Source: Cristatella mucedo (taxonomy: Eukaryota > Bryozoa > Phylactolaemata > Cristatellidae). Taken from it: DNA of 64,000 nucleotides. Positions 1-10,865 of this stretch are shown here, one piece after another (position 1 is the stretch's first letter; the number at the start of each line of letters is the position of its first letter). A program made the translations under genes and the position numbers. The stretch is taken from assembly GCA_009760855.2 (NCBI GenBank), contig WPIO01000013.1, positions 3,048,501 to 3,112,500 on the forward strand, given 5' to 3'. The notes beneath the pieces are model-generated. The model had not been told where the DNA came from. It worked only from the letters and a program-made list of their open reading frames with translations, and did no database searches.

Positions 1-54
1 GTGTATAGGAGCGGAGAGAGTAGTAAGACCAGCTTCTGAGCTTCCAAGAAGCAA

Positions 55-97
55 TGCGCTTAAATGTAACGTAATGTATCTCCGTCTGTAACCAGTT
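55..97 (-). mobile_element. LINE-B 3' tail fragment
   Basis: The complement carries the LINE-B terminal sequence (GTTACAGACGGAGATACATTA and an ATTAC-type end) also seen near 17.5, 35.3, 44.8 and 57.6 kb. It lies just past the stop codon of the candidate terminal exon at 112-256, so it would be in that gene's 3' untranslated region if the exon is real. Confidence 0.7.
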
Positions 98-111
98 CCG
101 GCTACCGGGTC

Positions 112-256
112 TTAAGAATCGTCTCGCGGCAGCGGCGGCGGTGGCACAAGAAGGAAAGCAGCGCTTGAAAATGGCTCCGAAAGAATTGCTACCATAGTGG
201 CGACGCGACGACCGTAATCGCGACGCCAACTCGACGTGTGGCCAGAATCCCGAATG
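112..256 (-). CDS. Candidate terminal coding exon of the minus-strand membrane-protein gene
   Basis: An open stretch of 47 codons ends in TAA at 114-112. It follows a pyrimidine-containing acceptor (cctgtcttgtgacgctag) on the minus strand. The exon would start with one base, which completes the AG left over from exon 1444-1534 to give Ser. The peptide runs IRDSGHTSSWRRDYGRR..., has a Pro-rich end (LLVPPPPLPRDDS) and then stops. A PPPPLP run is the kind of sequence SH3 or WW domains bind, but that is inference. The acceptor is weak and other acceptors in the next kilobase cannot be excluded, so this is the least certain downstream exon of the chain. Confidence 0.35.
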
Positions 257-422
257 CTAGCGTCACAAGACAGGCAATGCAGCCCACCGACCACCTTCGT
301 CGGCCGTATCTGAGGTTTAGTGGTTAGTATCGCGGATTGTAGACGCCGCGGTCGTGATTTCGAATAGCAATGTTGCTCGGGTTTTTCCCGCTCAGTTGAT
401 ACTAATCTTGACCTGGAGGTAA

Positions 423-556
423 AAAATATAATTCATTTATACAGCGCTCCAAGAGAACTTGATCTCTATTCAGGCGCTTTACATATGCCTCGGGGCTCGA
501 GCCCACGACCTCAGTCAGGCCTTGGTCGGGGCGAGCACCTTAACCGCTAGACCAAA
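423..556 (-). mobile_element. SINE2 (tRNA-derived, LINE-A-type tail)
   Basis: Read on the minus strand: a tRNA-like head with GGTTAAGGTGCTCGCCCC, an internal GTGGGCTCGAGCCC box-B-like segment, the GGCATATGTAAAGCGCCTGAATAGAGAT linker, and the tail ending TATAAATGAATTATA. It matches the copies at 2.5, 10.0, 36.4 and 50.3 kb. Confidence 0.75.
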
Positions 557-769
557 TACGTCAACGCTTACAAATAGTGAGACTTGGGAATTCTACATCG
601 GGCGCACTAGGACAGACCAGGAGATTATTCGCTGTTACTGAACTACAGCCTCTAGCAATCGGAAGTGTAAATTTAATAATTAGTCAGCTGTATTAGTCTG
701 GGTTTCGACTGAGTCCGAGTAGGTTGCACCATTCAAAGTAAGCTGTGACCGCTGCTCTACACTCTAGCC

Positions 770-858
770 TATTTGGTTTGCCAAAAAGAAGTGCCTATAG
801 CGAGATTGAGTTCTCTGAGGACGCTATATAAGTGTAATATTATTATTATTATTATTGC
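770..858 (+). mobile_element. LINE-A 3' end fragment
   Basis: Carries the LINE-A terminus (GTGCCTATAGCGAGATTGAG, TTCTCTGAGGACGCTATA) followed by an (ATT)n tail. It is severely 5'-truncated and has no coding content. Confidence 0.75.
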
Positions 859-899
859 CATATCCCGTCCTACACTAGCGACTTGACTTGCTACGTGAA

Positions 900-1404
900 G
901 GCACGGACGCTGTTTATTGCTACCGCGTTCTGCAAACGCCCTTCCATATCGCGCAGCTCATACGAGCGCACGCACATACGTCCGTCATACATGCAGCGCA
1001 TAGTGTATCTCGTAGCAAATACAGCGATTCGCTCGGTGACCTTCGACCCTCAGCTTGACCGGAAGCTGTCGGTGAGGACCAGCGAGAGCTAAGCGAGCCT
1101 AAGGGACTGCTTTGCTGCTCAAGGACTCCGGAACTACTGCAGAAGGTGAAGCAGCACCGCGATCGCACCAATATGGCCTCTTATACGACCGCATTCCTCC
1201 GCAATATATGCCTCCGTAATCTGGACGCAAGCGGCGAGTGCGAAATCGAGGGCTAGCCGCCAGAGAGCTCCGCTCTCGGCAGGGGACGCCGAATGCTTCG
1301 CCTCGGCCTCGCGCCGCGAGGCCGAGGCCCGACGGCCGTAGTGCCATTGTGTTGCCGGACGGAGCCGAAAGGAGCCGGATGAAGGCAGAGCGGCGGCGGT
1401 GGCA

Positions 1405-1435
<31 letters not shown>

Positions 1436-1440
1436 GCCCT
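900..1440. other. CpG-rich stretch flanking exon 1444-1534
   Basis: CpG density is clearly higher here, and through to about 1.9 kb, than in the AT-rich repeats around it. Apart from the GGC repeat at its end I see no recognised feature. The reading frames here are short and overlap on both strands, as expected in GC-rich DNA. Confidence 0.4.
1390..1436. repeat. (GGC/GCC)n triplet repeat
   Basis: A run of CGG/GGC triplets with one GGT and one GCA interruption. On the minus strand it reads (GCC)n and begins only a few bases after the splice donor of exon 1444-1534. Confidence 0.9.
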
Positions 1441-1443
1441 TAC

Positions 1444-1534
1444 CTCGGTAGCTGCACCGGCGTCGACAGTTCGGCGTCCACGCTAGCGCCGCTGTAGCCG
1501 CCGTCGATCTGGCGCCGCTGCGGCGCGGTCGAGC
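1444..1534 (-). CDS. Internal exon, cytoplasmic tail of unrecognised membrane protein
   Basis: A 91-base exon with a good acceptor (ggtttttgcccacgcag) and a good donor (CCGAG|GTAAGG). It begins with two bases (GC) that complete the single G left by exon 6122-6318, giving Gly. It then encodes 29 residues (STAPQRRQIDGGYSGASVDAELSTPVQLP) and ends with AG. The composition is soluble and Ser/Gly/Pro-rich, unlike the Arg- and Ala-rich peptides of the other frames here. No domain is recognised. It lies downstream of the transmembrane exon, so it should be cytoplasmic if the topology is type I/III. The first intron base pairs run straight into a GCC triplet repeat. Confidence 0.6.
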
Positions 1535-1540
1535 CTGCGT

Positions 1541-2480
1541 GGGCAAAAACCAATCGGCGCTACGTGTGCGCGCCGCGAGCAGCGTTGACAGCTTGACCGT
1601 CGAGCGGCAGCTCGTTGGCGACGGGCTTTTTATCCGCAGTCGCCCCGTCGACTTCGCGCCGGCGCCAGCCCACCGGCGTCACCCGGTTCGATATCGCACT
1701 AATTCCCCCTCGCAATGGCTCCAGACCGCCGATTCGTGCGCTGCAAAACAAGCCGCGGCCTAAGTAGGCTACGAGGAGCGGGGCGCGCAGCGGCGGCGTT
1801 GATGCCGCTCCGCACTCTTCACGCGTCCGCGCAGGTGCTCGCTAGTCGCTGCGGACGGGCTCTGCTCAGGCCTGACGATTGAGCGACGGCTCGCTATTAA
1901 TTGATTAGCTATTAAACTGCCCGAGCTGCGTCCTGATGTGCTTTGTAATGGCGTCCAAATGCTCTCCATCGCCTACGTCCTGGGCAGATGCTGCTGCTGT
2001 TGGAGAAACGCGGGGGGGGGGAGGAGGAAGGGGTACGTATGTGGACACATCGACGTGGCACCGATTTCTTCCGGTTTCGCTTTGGTACTCTAGAGAGAGG
2101 GAGAGAAAGAGAGCCGTCGTCGGCATCTTTTCTTCGAGTCGTGCTCGAGGATTCGCTAGGATGCTTTGGCAATTTGTATCCACATTGAAGACTGGGCATG
2201 TTTGGCTTCGGCAAAATGGCGAACGAAGGACCGAGAGCCGTGAGTGACACGGACAAGGTAGCGAGCTCCGAACACTTCGAGCGGACGCTGATCTGTAAGC
2301 GCAAACACCTCACTGCACAAAGACGCTTCTAGACGATTCTGCTGCGCAGGATTCAGGAAATCCGATAGTCCAGGAATGGGGAGCGCGCGGGCCCGGCGAC
2401 TGAAAAGAGAGCCGAAGAAGAGTAGCGTCTTTGTACGAAGTCCCCGCTCCGCCTTTCGCGTACTTCGCCTTTGGTTGAGG
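1541..2480. other. Intronic stretch, no gene seen
   Basis: Inferred intron between exons 1444-1534 and 6122-6318. It is GC-rich to about 1.9 kb. A short G run at 2020-2030 and a GAGA-rich patch near 2093-2112 are the only simple repeats. I see no exon with convincing borders. Confidence 0.4.
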
Positions 2481-2483
2481 CGC

Positions 2484-2775
2484 TCGCCCCCGACCGAGGT
2501 CTGGCTGAGGTCGTGGGCTCGAGCCCGGAGGCATATGTGAAGCGCCTGAATACAGATTAAGTTGAGCCGTGATGGCACACCAGGTAAGGCGGTTGCTTTC
2601 ACGACCTCGGTCCCGAGGTCGTGGGTTCGATTTCTGCGGTGGGCGATCCTTTATCGCCACTGCAAGCGGTGGTGATAGCCGTAAAGGCTCTTCTGTCGCT
2701 ATACAAAAGGAGGCTGTTTAATCAGCTAGGATTTTTTTTAAGTTCTCTTTGGGCGCTATACAAATGAATTATATT
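2484..2775 (+). mobile_element. SINE2 split by a SINE1 insertion
   Basis: The SINE2 body runs to 2563 (GTCGTGGGCTCGAGCCCGG, then GCATATGTGAAGCGCCTGAA, then ATTAAGTT). It resumes at 2740 with AAGTTCTCTTTGGGCGCTAT and ACAAATGAATTATATTATTA. The two halves join exactly if SINE1 is removed together with one copy of the duplicated TTAAGTT. Confidence 0.8.
2564..2739 (+). mobile_element. SINE1, tRNA-derived SINE (full copy)
   Basis: Starts GAGCCGTGATGGCACACCAG with a box-A-like TGGCACACCAGG, followed by a box-B-like GGTTCGATTTC. A body with GCCACTGCAAGCGGTGGTGA (a small hairpin) and CTCTTCTGTCGCTATACAAA follows, and the element ends in a T run. Near-identical copies lie at 35.4 and 40.5 kb. It sits inside SINE2 with TTAAGTT on both sides, a target-site duplication. 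Confidence 0.85.
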
Positions 2776-4020
2776 ATTATATCACCTTTCACTGTTTACA
2801 GGCACTGCTAAGCGCACCTCGGAAATGCAAAGTGCTGCGCTTAACTTCAGCCGAACGAGCTCGGGAGGTCAGCCATTTTTTTCGACCGCGAATTTTAGGC
2901 GCCGCTGAGCCCGACGAACGGCGGGTCAACGAACGTGCTAATTTGGTTCGAGCGTGAAGCGGTCCGGCGCCGCCGCCGCCGCCGCGAAGTGTCACGCACG
3001 AGTGACCGAGTCACCTCCGCCACGTTCCGCCAAGCTCTCGCCAACTCCCTTGATCGCTCGTCAAAAAGATCAGCAGGTCGGCGAGCGTCAGCGGACGTAT
3101 TCTCTCCGCTGCTGCTGCTGCTGCGTATCGCTACCGGTGTGACGACTCCGTTTCGGTGGTTGGCCGCAGCGTGCCGAAAACGTGCGCGCCTGCTTGCCTC
3201 AGGGCACGTACCCGATAGAGATCAGCTGGGCTTCTTATTCGAATTAGCGATTAGCAAGCACTGCTGCCTCTTCTTTTTCTAATATTGGCATATGTTTATG
3301 ATCTCACGTCGCCACCTGCTAATCGAACCCCTTGCGAAACCGTTTCAAGTGCACACGAATTCGCATTGGGCGTCTAATCGCCGAGGTTTTGTCGGCTCGA
3401 GGCCTCTTCCGCCAGGGTCAAGCCTTCCTTTCTCGTCCGCCAGGCCGTCTTTCGCGACGACGCGCTGCCGCCATGTCCTGATGGCCTGGCTCGGTCTCGC
3501 TCGGGTAAGCGTTTGCCTAAGGTGTAGCCTGGACTTTGGCACGGAGCTGGCCAACTACGTCAGCAGAGACCAAAGACTAAAAGTCGCAGCCTTCACTCCT
3601 AAATCCGCTCCGAAAGCCTCCTTGGCGAGTGTGAAAGCTTGCTAGTGCAACAGAAAACTTGAATTGTTTGCTCAGCTCTGGTAGAGCGTACTGGGTGAGC
3701 TGGAGGCTCACGTAGCTAAGGTGGCGACGCTCCGAGCACAAGCTTCTTTAACACTCTGGAAGTTACCCCTAGGACTGGAGAGTAAAAAAACTTGCCTCCT
3801 TTGGCAACTGCTTAAATGCGATCAGCTTCTTAAATACAAATATCCTCTATGAAAAAAGACACTGTACTGGAGAAAGAACACTTAAAATCGGAGAGAAAAG
3901 TCGCATCGGCTGGGAAGCCGTCAGAGTCGCTGCCTTTGTCTGCCTCGGTAGCCCCTCGCCTCCTCCCCCCCCCGCTTGGAATTTCTTGGTGAAGGGGCTA
4001 AAGGCTCAATAGATCTCTTT
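2776..4020. other. Intronic stretch, no supported gene
   Basis: GC-rich to about 3.2 kb with a short GCC/GCT triplet run (2965-2990, 3105-3123), then ordinary sequence. The plus-strand frame at 3292-3645 is open for 117 codons, but its neighbouring frames are nearly as open. I found no clear acceptor, so I do not call it. Confidence 0.35.
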
Positions 4021-4023
4021 CAG

Positions 4024-4051
4024 ACTCTCTCTGTCTCTCTCTCTGTCTCTC

Positions 4052-4096
<45 letters not shown>

Positions 4097-4121
4097 GTCT
4101 CTCTCTCTCTCTTTGTGTCTG

Positions 4122-4152
<31 letters not shown>

Positions 4153-4368
4153 GTCTGTCTGTCTGTCTGTCTCTCTCTGTCTCTATCTCTGTCTGTCTGT
4201 CTGTCTCTCTCTCTATCTCTCTCTCTCTGTCTCTCTCTCTCTCTCGCTCTTACTGACGTCACTGCACCGCCGTCTCGTGCTGTCTGTCTGTCTCCCTCCC
4301 TCTCTCTCTCTCTTACTGACGTGACTGCACCGCCGTCTCGTGCTGTCTGTCTGTCTGTCTGTCTCTCT

Positions 4369-4422
<54 letters not shown>
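4024..4422. repeat. CT/GTCT microsatellite with embedded ~34-bp unit
   Basis: Long (CT)n and (GTCT)n tracts. A unit around CTTACTGACGTCACTGCACC and GCCGTCTCGTGC appears three times (about 4249, 4313 and 4421), separated by CT tracts. The first copy contains a perfect CRE palindrome TGACGTCA (4254-4261); the others are TGACGTGA and TGATGTCA. Confidence 0.95.
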
Positions 4423-4425
<3 letters not shown>

Positions 4426-4455
4426 TGATGTCACTGCACCGCCATCTCGTGCTCG

Positions 4456-6110
4456 TGTAACCGGAAAGATCGTGACTGAATGTTAGCATTTCTTTTCAAC
4501 GTGCTACGCTTTTTATCGAGTAGGCAGCCACTTCTTAGCAGCCCGCAAAGCTTCAACTTAGCCAGGTAAGTTTTCCAGCAATCCCTTAATCCTTTTACGA
4601 TTAAAGAAGCCTCAAATGGCTCGAAAAAGTACCAAGCTTTGATAGCAGATTATCTGAAACAAAAGATAACTATACTGCTACAGCGATACAAACTAGGCTT
4701 CTTAAGTTTTTTTGATAATAAAATAATTCCATCTGGGGTAGCAGGCCAGGGTAGGTCGGTGAGAATTGATATAATTTGGCAGTTGCGGCGCTAACGACAG
4801 GACAGCCTAGCTGTAGAAATCTGCTGGGACGCGTTGGGTCCTACGAGGTCTGCATTATTGCGTTTCCCGAGAGTCTAGACCTCCATAGCCGCACCCCGAC
4901 CAATCGCCTACTTAAGGAGGTCCATTGCGGACCGGGCCATTACAGCTTTTGGTTGGCTTTGGCTTCACAGGTAGTTTAGCTATGCCTCTAACCAGCCTCG
5001 CATTGTTCGGTTACCTTGTCTTTAGTTCCTACGCACCCATTTTAAATAAAGCCTGGAACCAGCGACCGGCTAACATCCGGACAGCCTCGACTTGATGAAA
5101 GCTGAAAAAAGCTAAAAACCCACCAGTTACTCACAGCATTCGCTATGTCCGTGGGAATCATCCTTTATGTGCTGAAGTGTTCTGGAACCGTGCATGTTAT
5201 GTATAAGAATTAGTTGAATGCTTCTTTTCAGTCGACATGAACTGTCTAGACAGTTATTTAGTTCTCTTGGGGCTATATGAAGATACTGAAATTGTTATTA
5301 CGATTATTGCACTAAAAATACACTAACGTGAGCACAGCTGTTTTATTATGGTGGGTTAGTTCTCACTCTGATAACACTATGTAAAATATGTTTTGCTTCT
5401 GGGTTTACTGTGCTGTTTTTTAATTATTTAAGCCTCAGAAGTATAACAAATGAGTATTATTATTAAGACTCGAGAGTACCGAGTCTGGTTTAGGATATCA
5501 AATTTCAGGAAAAATAAAGTGCAATGCAAGCGCATCTGAATGTGCTATCACATTTGGTAGATTGAATTTGCTGTACTTTGCCACAACGACTTTGACTCTG
5601 TCAGACCAGACTAATAAGTTATAGACGTCTTGATCGGAATCGGATCAGAAGGCACGAACCCTGAGAAAATTCCGACACCAATAATCTCAGTCCACCACTT
5701 AGAATCCAGTCATCATCGCGACTGCGTCTCGGAGTCTCATTGTACGCACGCTGGCAGAGCTCAAGGTCATGGTCACGGTGACGCTTCAATTTCGAATCCG
5801 TATTCACTGGCGAGAGTGATACAATTTGAATGCATGCATGCCGCAGCTTGACCAGACATCAAAAGCTAACGTCGGACGAAGAAATTCAAAGACGCCAGAT
5901 CAGATTCGTCATCGATCGCAAAGTGCAAAATGAAAGTCTGAAGCTCTGGACGACGACTGCATTGTCAGACTACTGTCGCTACAGCCCGTGTGGTTCGATC
6001 GCTTGGCTCGCGGCATGGTGTCGGCACGGCTTCCGGTTGAGCGAGTTTGGAGAAGGGCCCGGCGCTTGCGCGTGAAGAGAGGCTATCGCTCTCGCAATGT
6101 CGAGACCGAC
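4456..6110. other. Intronic stretch, no gene seen
   Basis: No supported exon. Near 5250-5290 there is a short resemblance to the SINE2/LINE-A tail (AGTTCTCTTGGGGCTATATG). A CAG|GTAAGT string at 4563-4569 resembles a plus-strand donor, but no open exon with an acceptor precedes it. Confidence 0.35.
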
Positions 6111-6121
6111 GTTACGCGTAC

Positions 6122-6318
6122 CTTCTTGAAGTAGCGCGCCCGACGACCTGCTGCCGTCGTTCAGCGTCGTTCCCGCTGGCGCGACTCGACGTTCGGCGTT
6201 GGTGGACGGCAAGCTCGAGGAAGTGCCGGGAAGCCGACAGCCGCCGCCGCCACCGCTGTCTTTCTGCCTCCGTCCTTTCCCAGTAGGCACCAGCCGGCCT
6301 TTGGTCTGGGTAGACTCG
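6122..6318 (-). CDS. Internal exon, low-complexity cytoplasmic segment of unrecognised membrane protein
   Basis: A 197-base exon between the acceptor CGCGCGCTCTGCAG and the donor CAAGAAG|GTACGC. It starts with one base, completing the AG from exon 15962-16117 to give Ser. It encodes 65 residues without a stop and leaves a single G that matches the GC start of exon 1444-1534. The peptide has a basic cluster (TKGRLVPTGKGRRQK), a five-Gly run, and Ser/Thr/Gly-rich sequence (GTSSSLPSTNAERR, LNDGSRSSGALLQE). It looks like an unstructured cytoplasmic linker. No family recognised. A ~540-base GA tract (CU in the transcript) lies about 250 bases upstream of its acceptor. Confidence 0.6.
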
Positions 6319-6566
6319 CTGCAGAGCGCGCGAGCACGAATTCGTGAGCGAGAGCGGCGCTGCTGCTGCGCGTTCGCGCGCGAGCTGGGTAGCAAACCGC
6401 AGCCAGCCAGCCAGCCGCGAGTCAGAGGCGCAGTAGAAAGGGCGGTAACTCAGTAACTCGGGCAATGTTTTGGCTGGCTCTGGTCGGCCCTCTGATCAGA
6501 CGAAGGACGCGGCTCGCTCTGCCGTAACCAGGCTCCCCCGGTTTGGCGTGGACCGCGCTGGCTACT

Positions 6567-7106
<540 letters not shown>

Positions 7107-7109
7107 GCG

Positions 7110-9960
7110 GCTCTTCGATCCAGAACGCGTAGTGTATCGTAAACGCGTAGCTGCTGCTCGTAGCTACGTATCGCATCAACACTAGCTCTCCAATGAGTCG
7201 TGTGGTGGCAGCACTGGAAGCCGTGCAGCATTTTGCAGCATCTAAACGTGCTAATCGTGAGAGTGTGGATACTCTAAGGAAATGGGTATATTAATGTCTG
7301 ATGTAAATTTTTATAAATGTCCGAAGTAAATTGATAAAATGGTAAAATGTAAAAAAAAAAGTAAAATGGTTCCAACTTCTTCAAATGGAAGATAGGCTGT
7401 GCTTTTGCAGCAGCGGGACCGGTCTACTCGAGAACGTAGGACTCGCCTGCAATCCAAGTGAAAGCTGCCTGTTCTAGTGGGTTAATTGAGGAGCATTGAA
7501 GCTGAGCTGATTTTATAACGTGGACGCATGCCGTCCGTCTCTTTGGCTCGCTCTCTGTGGTCCTCAAAGAGAACTGCACGAATTTCAAGATTTTGCCTCG
7601 AAGTAGGGCCACCATGGCTGACCGGTCACCGAACGCTTCAAAACGGTTGCTGTTGCTCATGGTCCCTAAAGGCAATTCCATACATCTTCCTTCTTTTCTA
7701 TGCGCAGGGGACACGCCTGGACACGAAAGTAAACAATCGCAAAGCCGGACAGTGGCCATAGCGGATCGAGCTCTCAGTACAGGAAGAGCAGCTACAAGTG
7801 GAGCCGCTGTCAGAGCCTCGCTGGGTGCCGATCGCCGGTCATCGAGGCGCTTCAAGCAATCAGTCAAATCAGACAAATTGCATCAAGCAATCAGTCAAAT
7901 CAGGCCTCGTCGAGCAATCTGTCACGGCTCCAGACAGTTAGTCAGCGGCTTTCAACTGCCTCCTCCAGCATGCCTTTCCACAGCTTTTGGAGGCCAAGTT
8001 CAAAACTGGTATTTGCGTCGGACCAAAGATAAAGAGAAGATCATTGGGCGCGACGAATTCGCTTAGAATCAGAACGGAACGGACACAGCGGTTTGGAGCA
8101 GTTTCGTCGCCGCGGTTCATGGCTTTCCGGGCGACCGCAAGGCGGAAAGCTATTGGCCGCAGATGCAGGCTCGCATACGGAAATATGCCAAAACGGGATG
8201 CAGAGCGTCAGTCAAACTTGATATCCTTAGTACTCAGCGTGCTGCAGAGCGTGCCTCGAATATAGTCGAGCGAGGCGAGTGCTTTCACCTCGACCTTTTC
8301 ACGCTGGACTTTGAACGCTGCTATCAAAGAGAGTGGAGCGAATGCATGGTGTGTGGCCGTGTTTGGGTGCTCTAGCCGCAAATCTAGAGCACCCAGTAAT
8401 TTCTGGACCCTTTTGGGTGGTCATTTTTGCTTGACTTAAGAGCAGATAAATGATGGCAAATTTTGATTATTTTGCCGTTCTTTCTGAACTAACGTGAACA
8501 CATAGGACGTAAATTTGCATTTTTTTTTCATATCGAAAATGGATAAAGGGAGTTTCCAATAAATCAATGTCCTTATCACAAAAGCAGAGTTTCAGATCAA
8601 TCGAAGTCCTTATCCTGAAGGGAACGTAAGAGATATTGGTCATTTGATATACTTTTGAGGCAAACGCAACTAGGAAAGTATACATACTAGCCACTGACAA
8701 AAAAGTTGCGTTACGTATGATAATTTTAGTACGCCTAGAGCCTTGGGTTTGCTTAACCAACTGTAACATATCTTGGGCGAGCATAACAAACTCCGTGCTG
8801 AGAGGTGGGGTTTTTAGGGACGCTTTTTTAAATTGCATCGGTAAACTGGCACTGCCTAGAATGGAAATTGGTTTTTCTAGTACGGCGTTACGACAGACAA
8901 TCGTCCAAACTGCCGCAATATATTCGAGCAAGTTATACCCAAAGTTTAGATTAACGAATTATTTATGATAAACTTGGAGGATAAACTTGGGATAAAGTAG
9001 TTAGGATACAATTAGGATTCGATTGTGCCAATAAAGCTAGCCCCTTTTTTCTTACTGAATGCGCGATTTTGGAGTCTGCGCCCCACTCACCCTTATCGAT
9101 TCACGAATTCCTCGCTCTCGTCAGTTTGCCAGTCGGAGTAACACAACAAGTCCACTTCAAAAGCTCCGCGTGAACATTACGTAATTCAACTCGTCTATCA
9201 AAGCTTAGCTTACGTCAAAATAATGTATATCACAGTCCGCCTTAATCAGGGACATTAACTTCACAGGGTCGACCGCAGGGGGGGATAAAGAACGTCACAC
9301 TTAGTCGAGGAGTCGGTCAACAGGGCATTTACTCCTAGCCTCTGCCAGTACTGCCTGTGGAGCACAACTAGCCAACTTGAATCTCCACCGCGATCGCGCA
9401 GCAGCCAAGCAGCCTAATAGCTGAGGTTGCGCTTACACAAAGCCTCGAGAAAATGTGTCGGTAGATACTGAGCAGCAGAAAAAAAAGCAGCTGCCAACAA
9501 CAAGGCCCTCTTAGCACCGAGCTTGTGATGCCGAAAGCTTTCCAGCAGTCGGCATTCGCTTGGGCTCAGGGTCGCGCGAGAGGTATGGCAATTATCGCGA
9601 CTTCGCGATTAAAAGCCGAAGCTCGAGTCCACCTCGCGAGGAGTGCCAAAAGTTCGCGCTCGACTAATTCAGCGCGAGAAATGCTCATATTAATATAATC
9701 TCTATTGCCCGCTTACAAACTCCGACCATTGTTTGATCTCTATAGCATTCCTGATCAGTGACACTCGAGCACCGGATGAGCAGCCTCGGAGCTCGCTCGC
9801 AGGCAGACTCACAGTGAGACTCGAAAGATGCTTTGAAATGAAATCGCTGTAATCGCTGCTTCGCGGTTCAAGTCTCTACGGTCGGCATTAAAAAAAGTTC
9901 TCTTCAGTTTCCTCGAGACTCTTACTGAACCAAATTAACCATGCCATTAGGCAGCATGCT
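7110..9960. other. Intronic stretch, no gene seen
   Basis: Moderate-GC DNA to about 8.4 kb, then AT-richer. The reading frames are short and overlap on both strands (for example 7424-7876 minus and 7557-8066 plus), and I found no splice-bordered exon. The frame at 8467-8931 minus (154 codons, AT-rich) is the longest here; I do not recognise it and see no start or splice support. Confidence 0.35.
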
Positions 9961-9961
9961 G

Positions 9962-10062
9962 TCCTGGTTTGGCCGAAAGGTAAGGGTGCTCACCTTTGAC
10001 TACCAAGGTGGTGGGCTTGAGCCCTGTGGCATATGTAAAGTGGCTGAATAAAGGTTAATTTT
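9962..10062 (+). mobile_element. SINE2, diverged partial copy
   Basis: CTGGTTTGGCCGAAAGGTAA, then GGTGGTGGGCTTGAGCCC and GGCATATGTAAAGTGGCTGA, then ATAAAGGTTAA. Box-A and box-B-like blocks and the linker are in the SINE2 order. The tail is lost. Confidence 0.65.
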
Positions 10063-10212
10063 TCCTATTGTTCCACTCAGATGAATCAAATCGTATTTTA
10101 TAACAATATATTTTCTAAGAATGCTCTTACCGACTACGGCTGAATTGAAGGTACTCTGCTTGAGCGAAACGGAAGAGAAGAGATGCCTTCTCTCCCCTCT
10201 TCACTAAAAGCC

Positions 10213-10723
10213 CCCGCTCCCCCGCTCCCCCGCTCCCCGCTCCCCCGCTCCCCGCTCCCCCGCTCCCCGCTCCCCCGCTCCCCGCTCCCCCGCTCCCCGC
10301 TCCCCGCTCCCCCGCTCCCCGCTCCCCCGCTCCCCCGCTCCCCCGCTCCCCGCTCCCCGCTCCCCGCTCCCCGCTCCCCGCTCCCCGCTCCCCCGCTCCC
10401 CGCTCCCCGCTCCCCCGCTCCCCGCTCCCCCGCTCCCCCGCTCCCCGCTCCCCCGCTCCCCGCTCCCCCGCTCCCCGCTCCCCCGCTCCCCGCTCCCCCG
10501 CTCCCCGCTCCCCCGCTCCCCCGCTCCCCGCTCCCCCGCTCCCCGCCCCCCCCCCGCTCCCCGCTCCCCCGCCCCCCGCTCCCCCGCTCCCCGCTCCCCC
10601 GCTCCCCGCTCCCCCGCTCCCCGCTCCCCGCTCCCCCGCTCCCCGCTCCCCCGCTCCCCGCTCCCCCGCTCCCCGCTCCCCCGCTCCCCGCTCCCCCGCT
10701 CCCCCGCTCCCCCGCTCCCCCGC
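10213..10723. repeat. Minisatellite of CCCCGCT / CCCCCGCT units
   Basis: About 510 bases of 7- and 8-base units alternating irregularly. The minus strand is G-rich (AGCGGGG repeated), with four or more G runs in any 30-base stretch, which is the formal pattern for G-quadruplex formation. It lies in the inferred 9.6-kb intron between exons 15962-16117 and 6122-6318, so the transcript would carry the G-rich strand. The Gly/Ser/Arg and Pro/Leu frames over it are repeat translations. Confidence 0.97.
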
Positions 10724-10865
10724 AGTGAAAAGCGCATAATGTAATACCGCAATGAGAGTGCAGGGATTCAGGCATAAGAATTTACAGATTCAAAGAACCT
10801 CCACACATATAAGCGAAAGCTTAGGAATGACGGGCTGGCTTTCTCCCTCGAAACTTGCAGCCATG

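Noticed and set aside
2564-2645. Possible tRNA gene (box A and box B spacing)
   Set aside because: The same sequence is the head of a dispersed SINE found three times. It lacks a foldable acceptor stem, so it is a SINE head, not a tRNA gene.
10134-10775. Gly/Ser/Arg-rich (minus) and Pro/Leu-rich (plus) 180-213-codon frames
   Set aside because: Repeat translation of the CCCCGCT minisatellite; open on both strands, no splice or start support.
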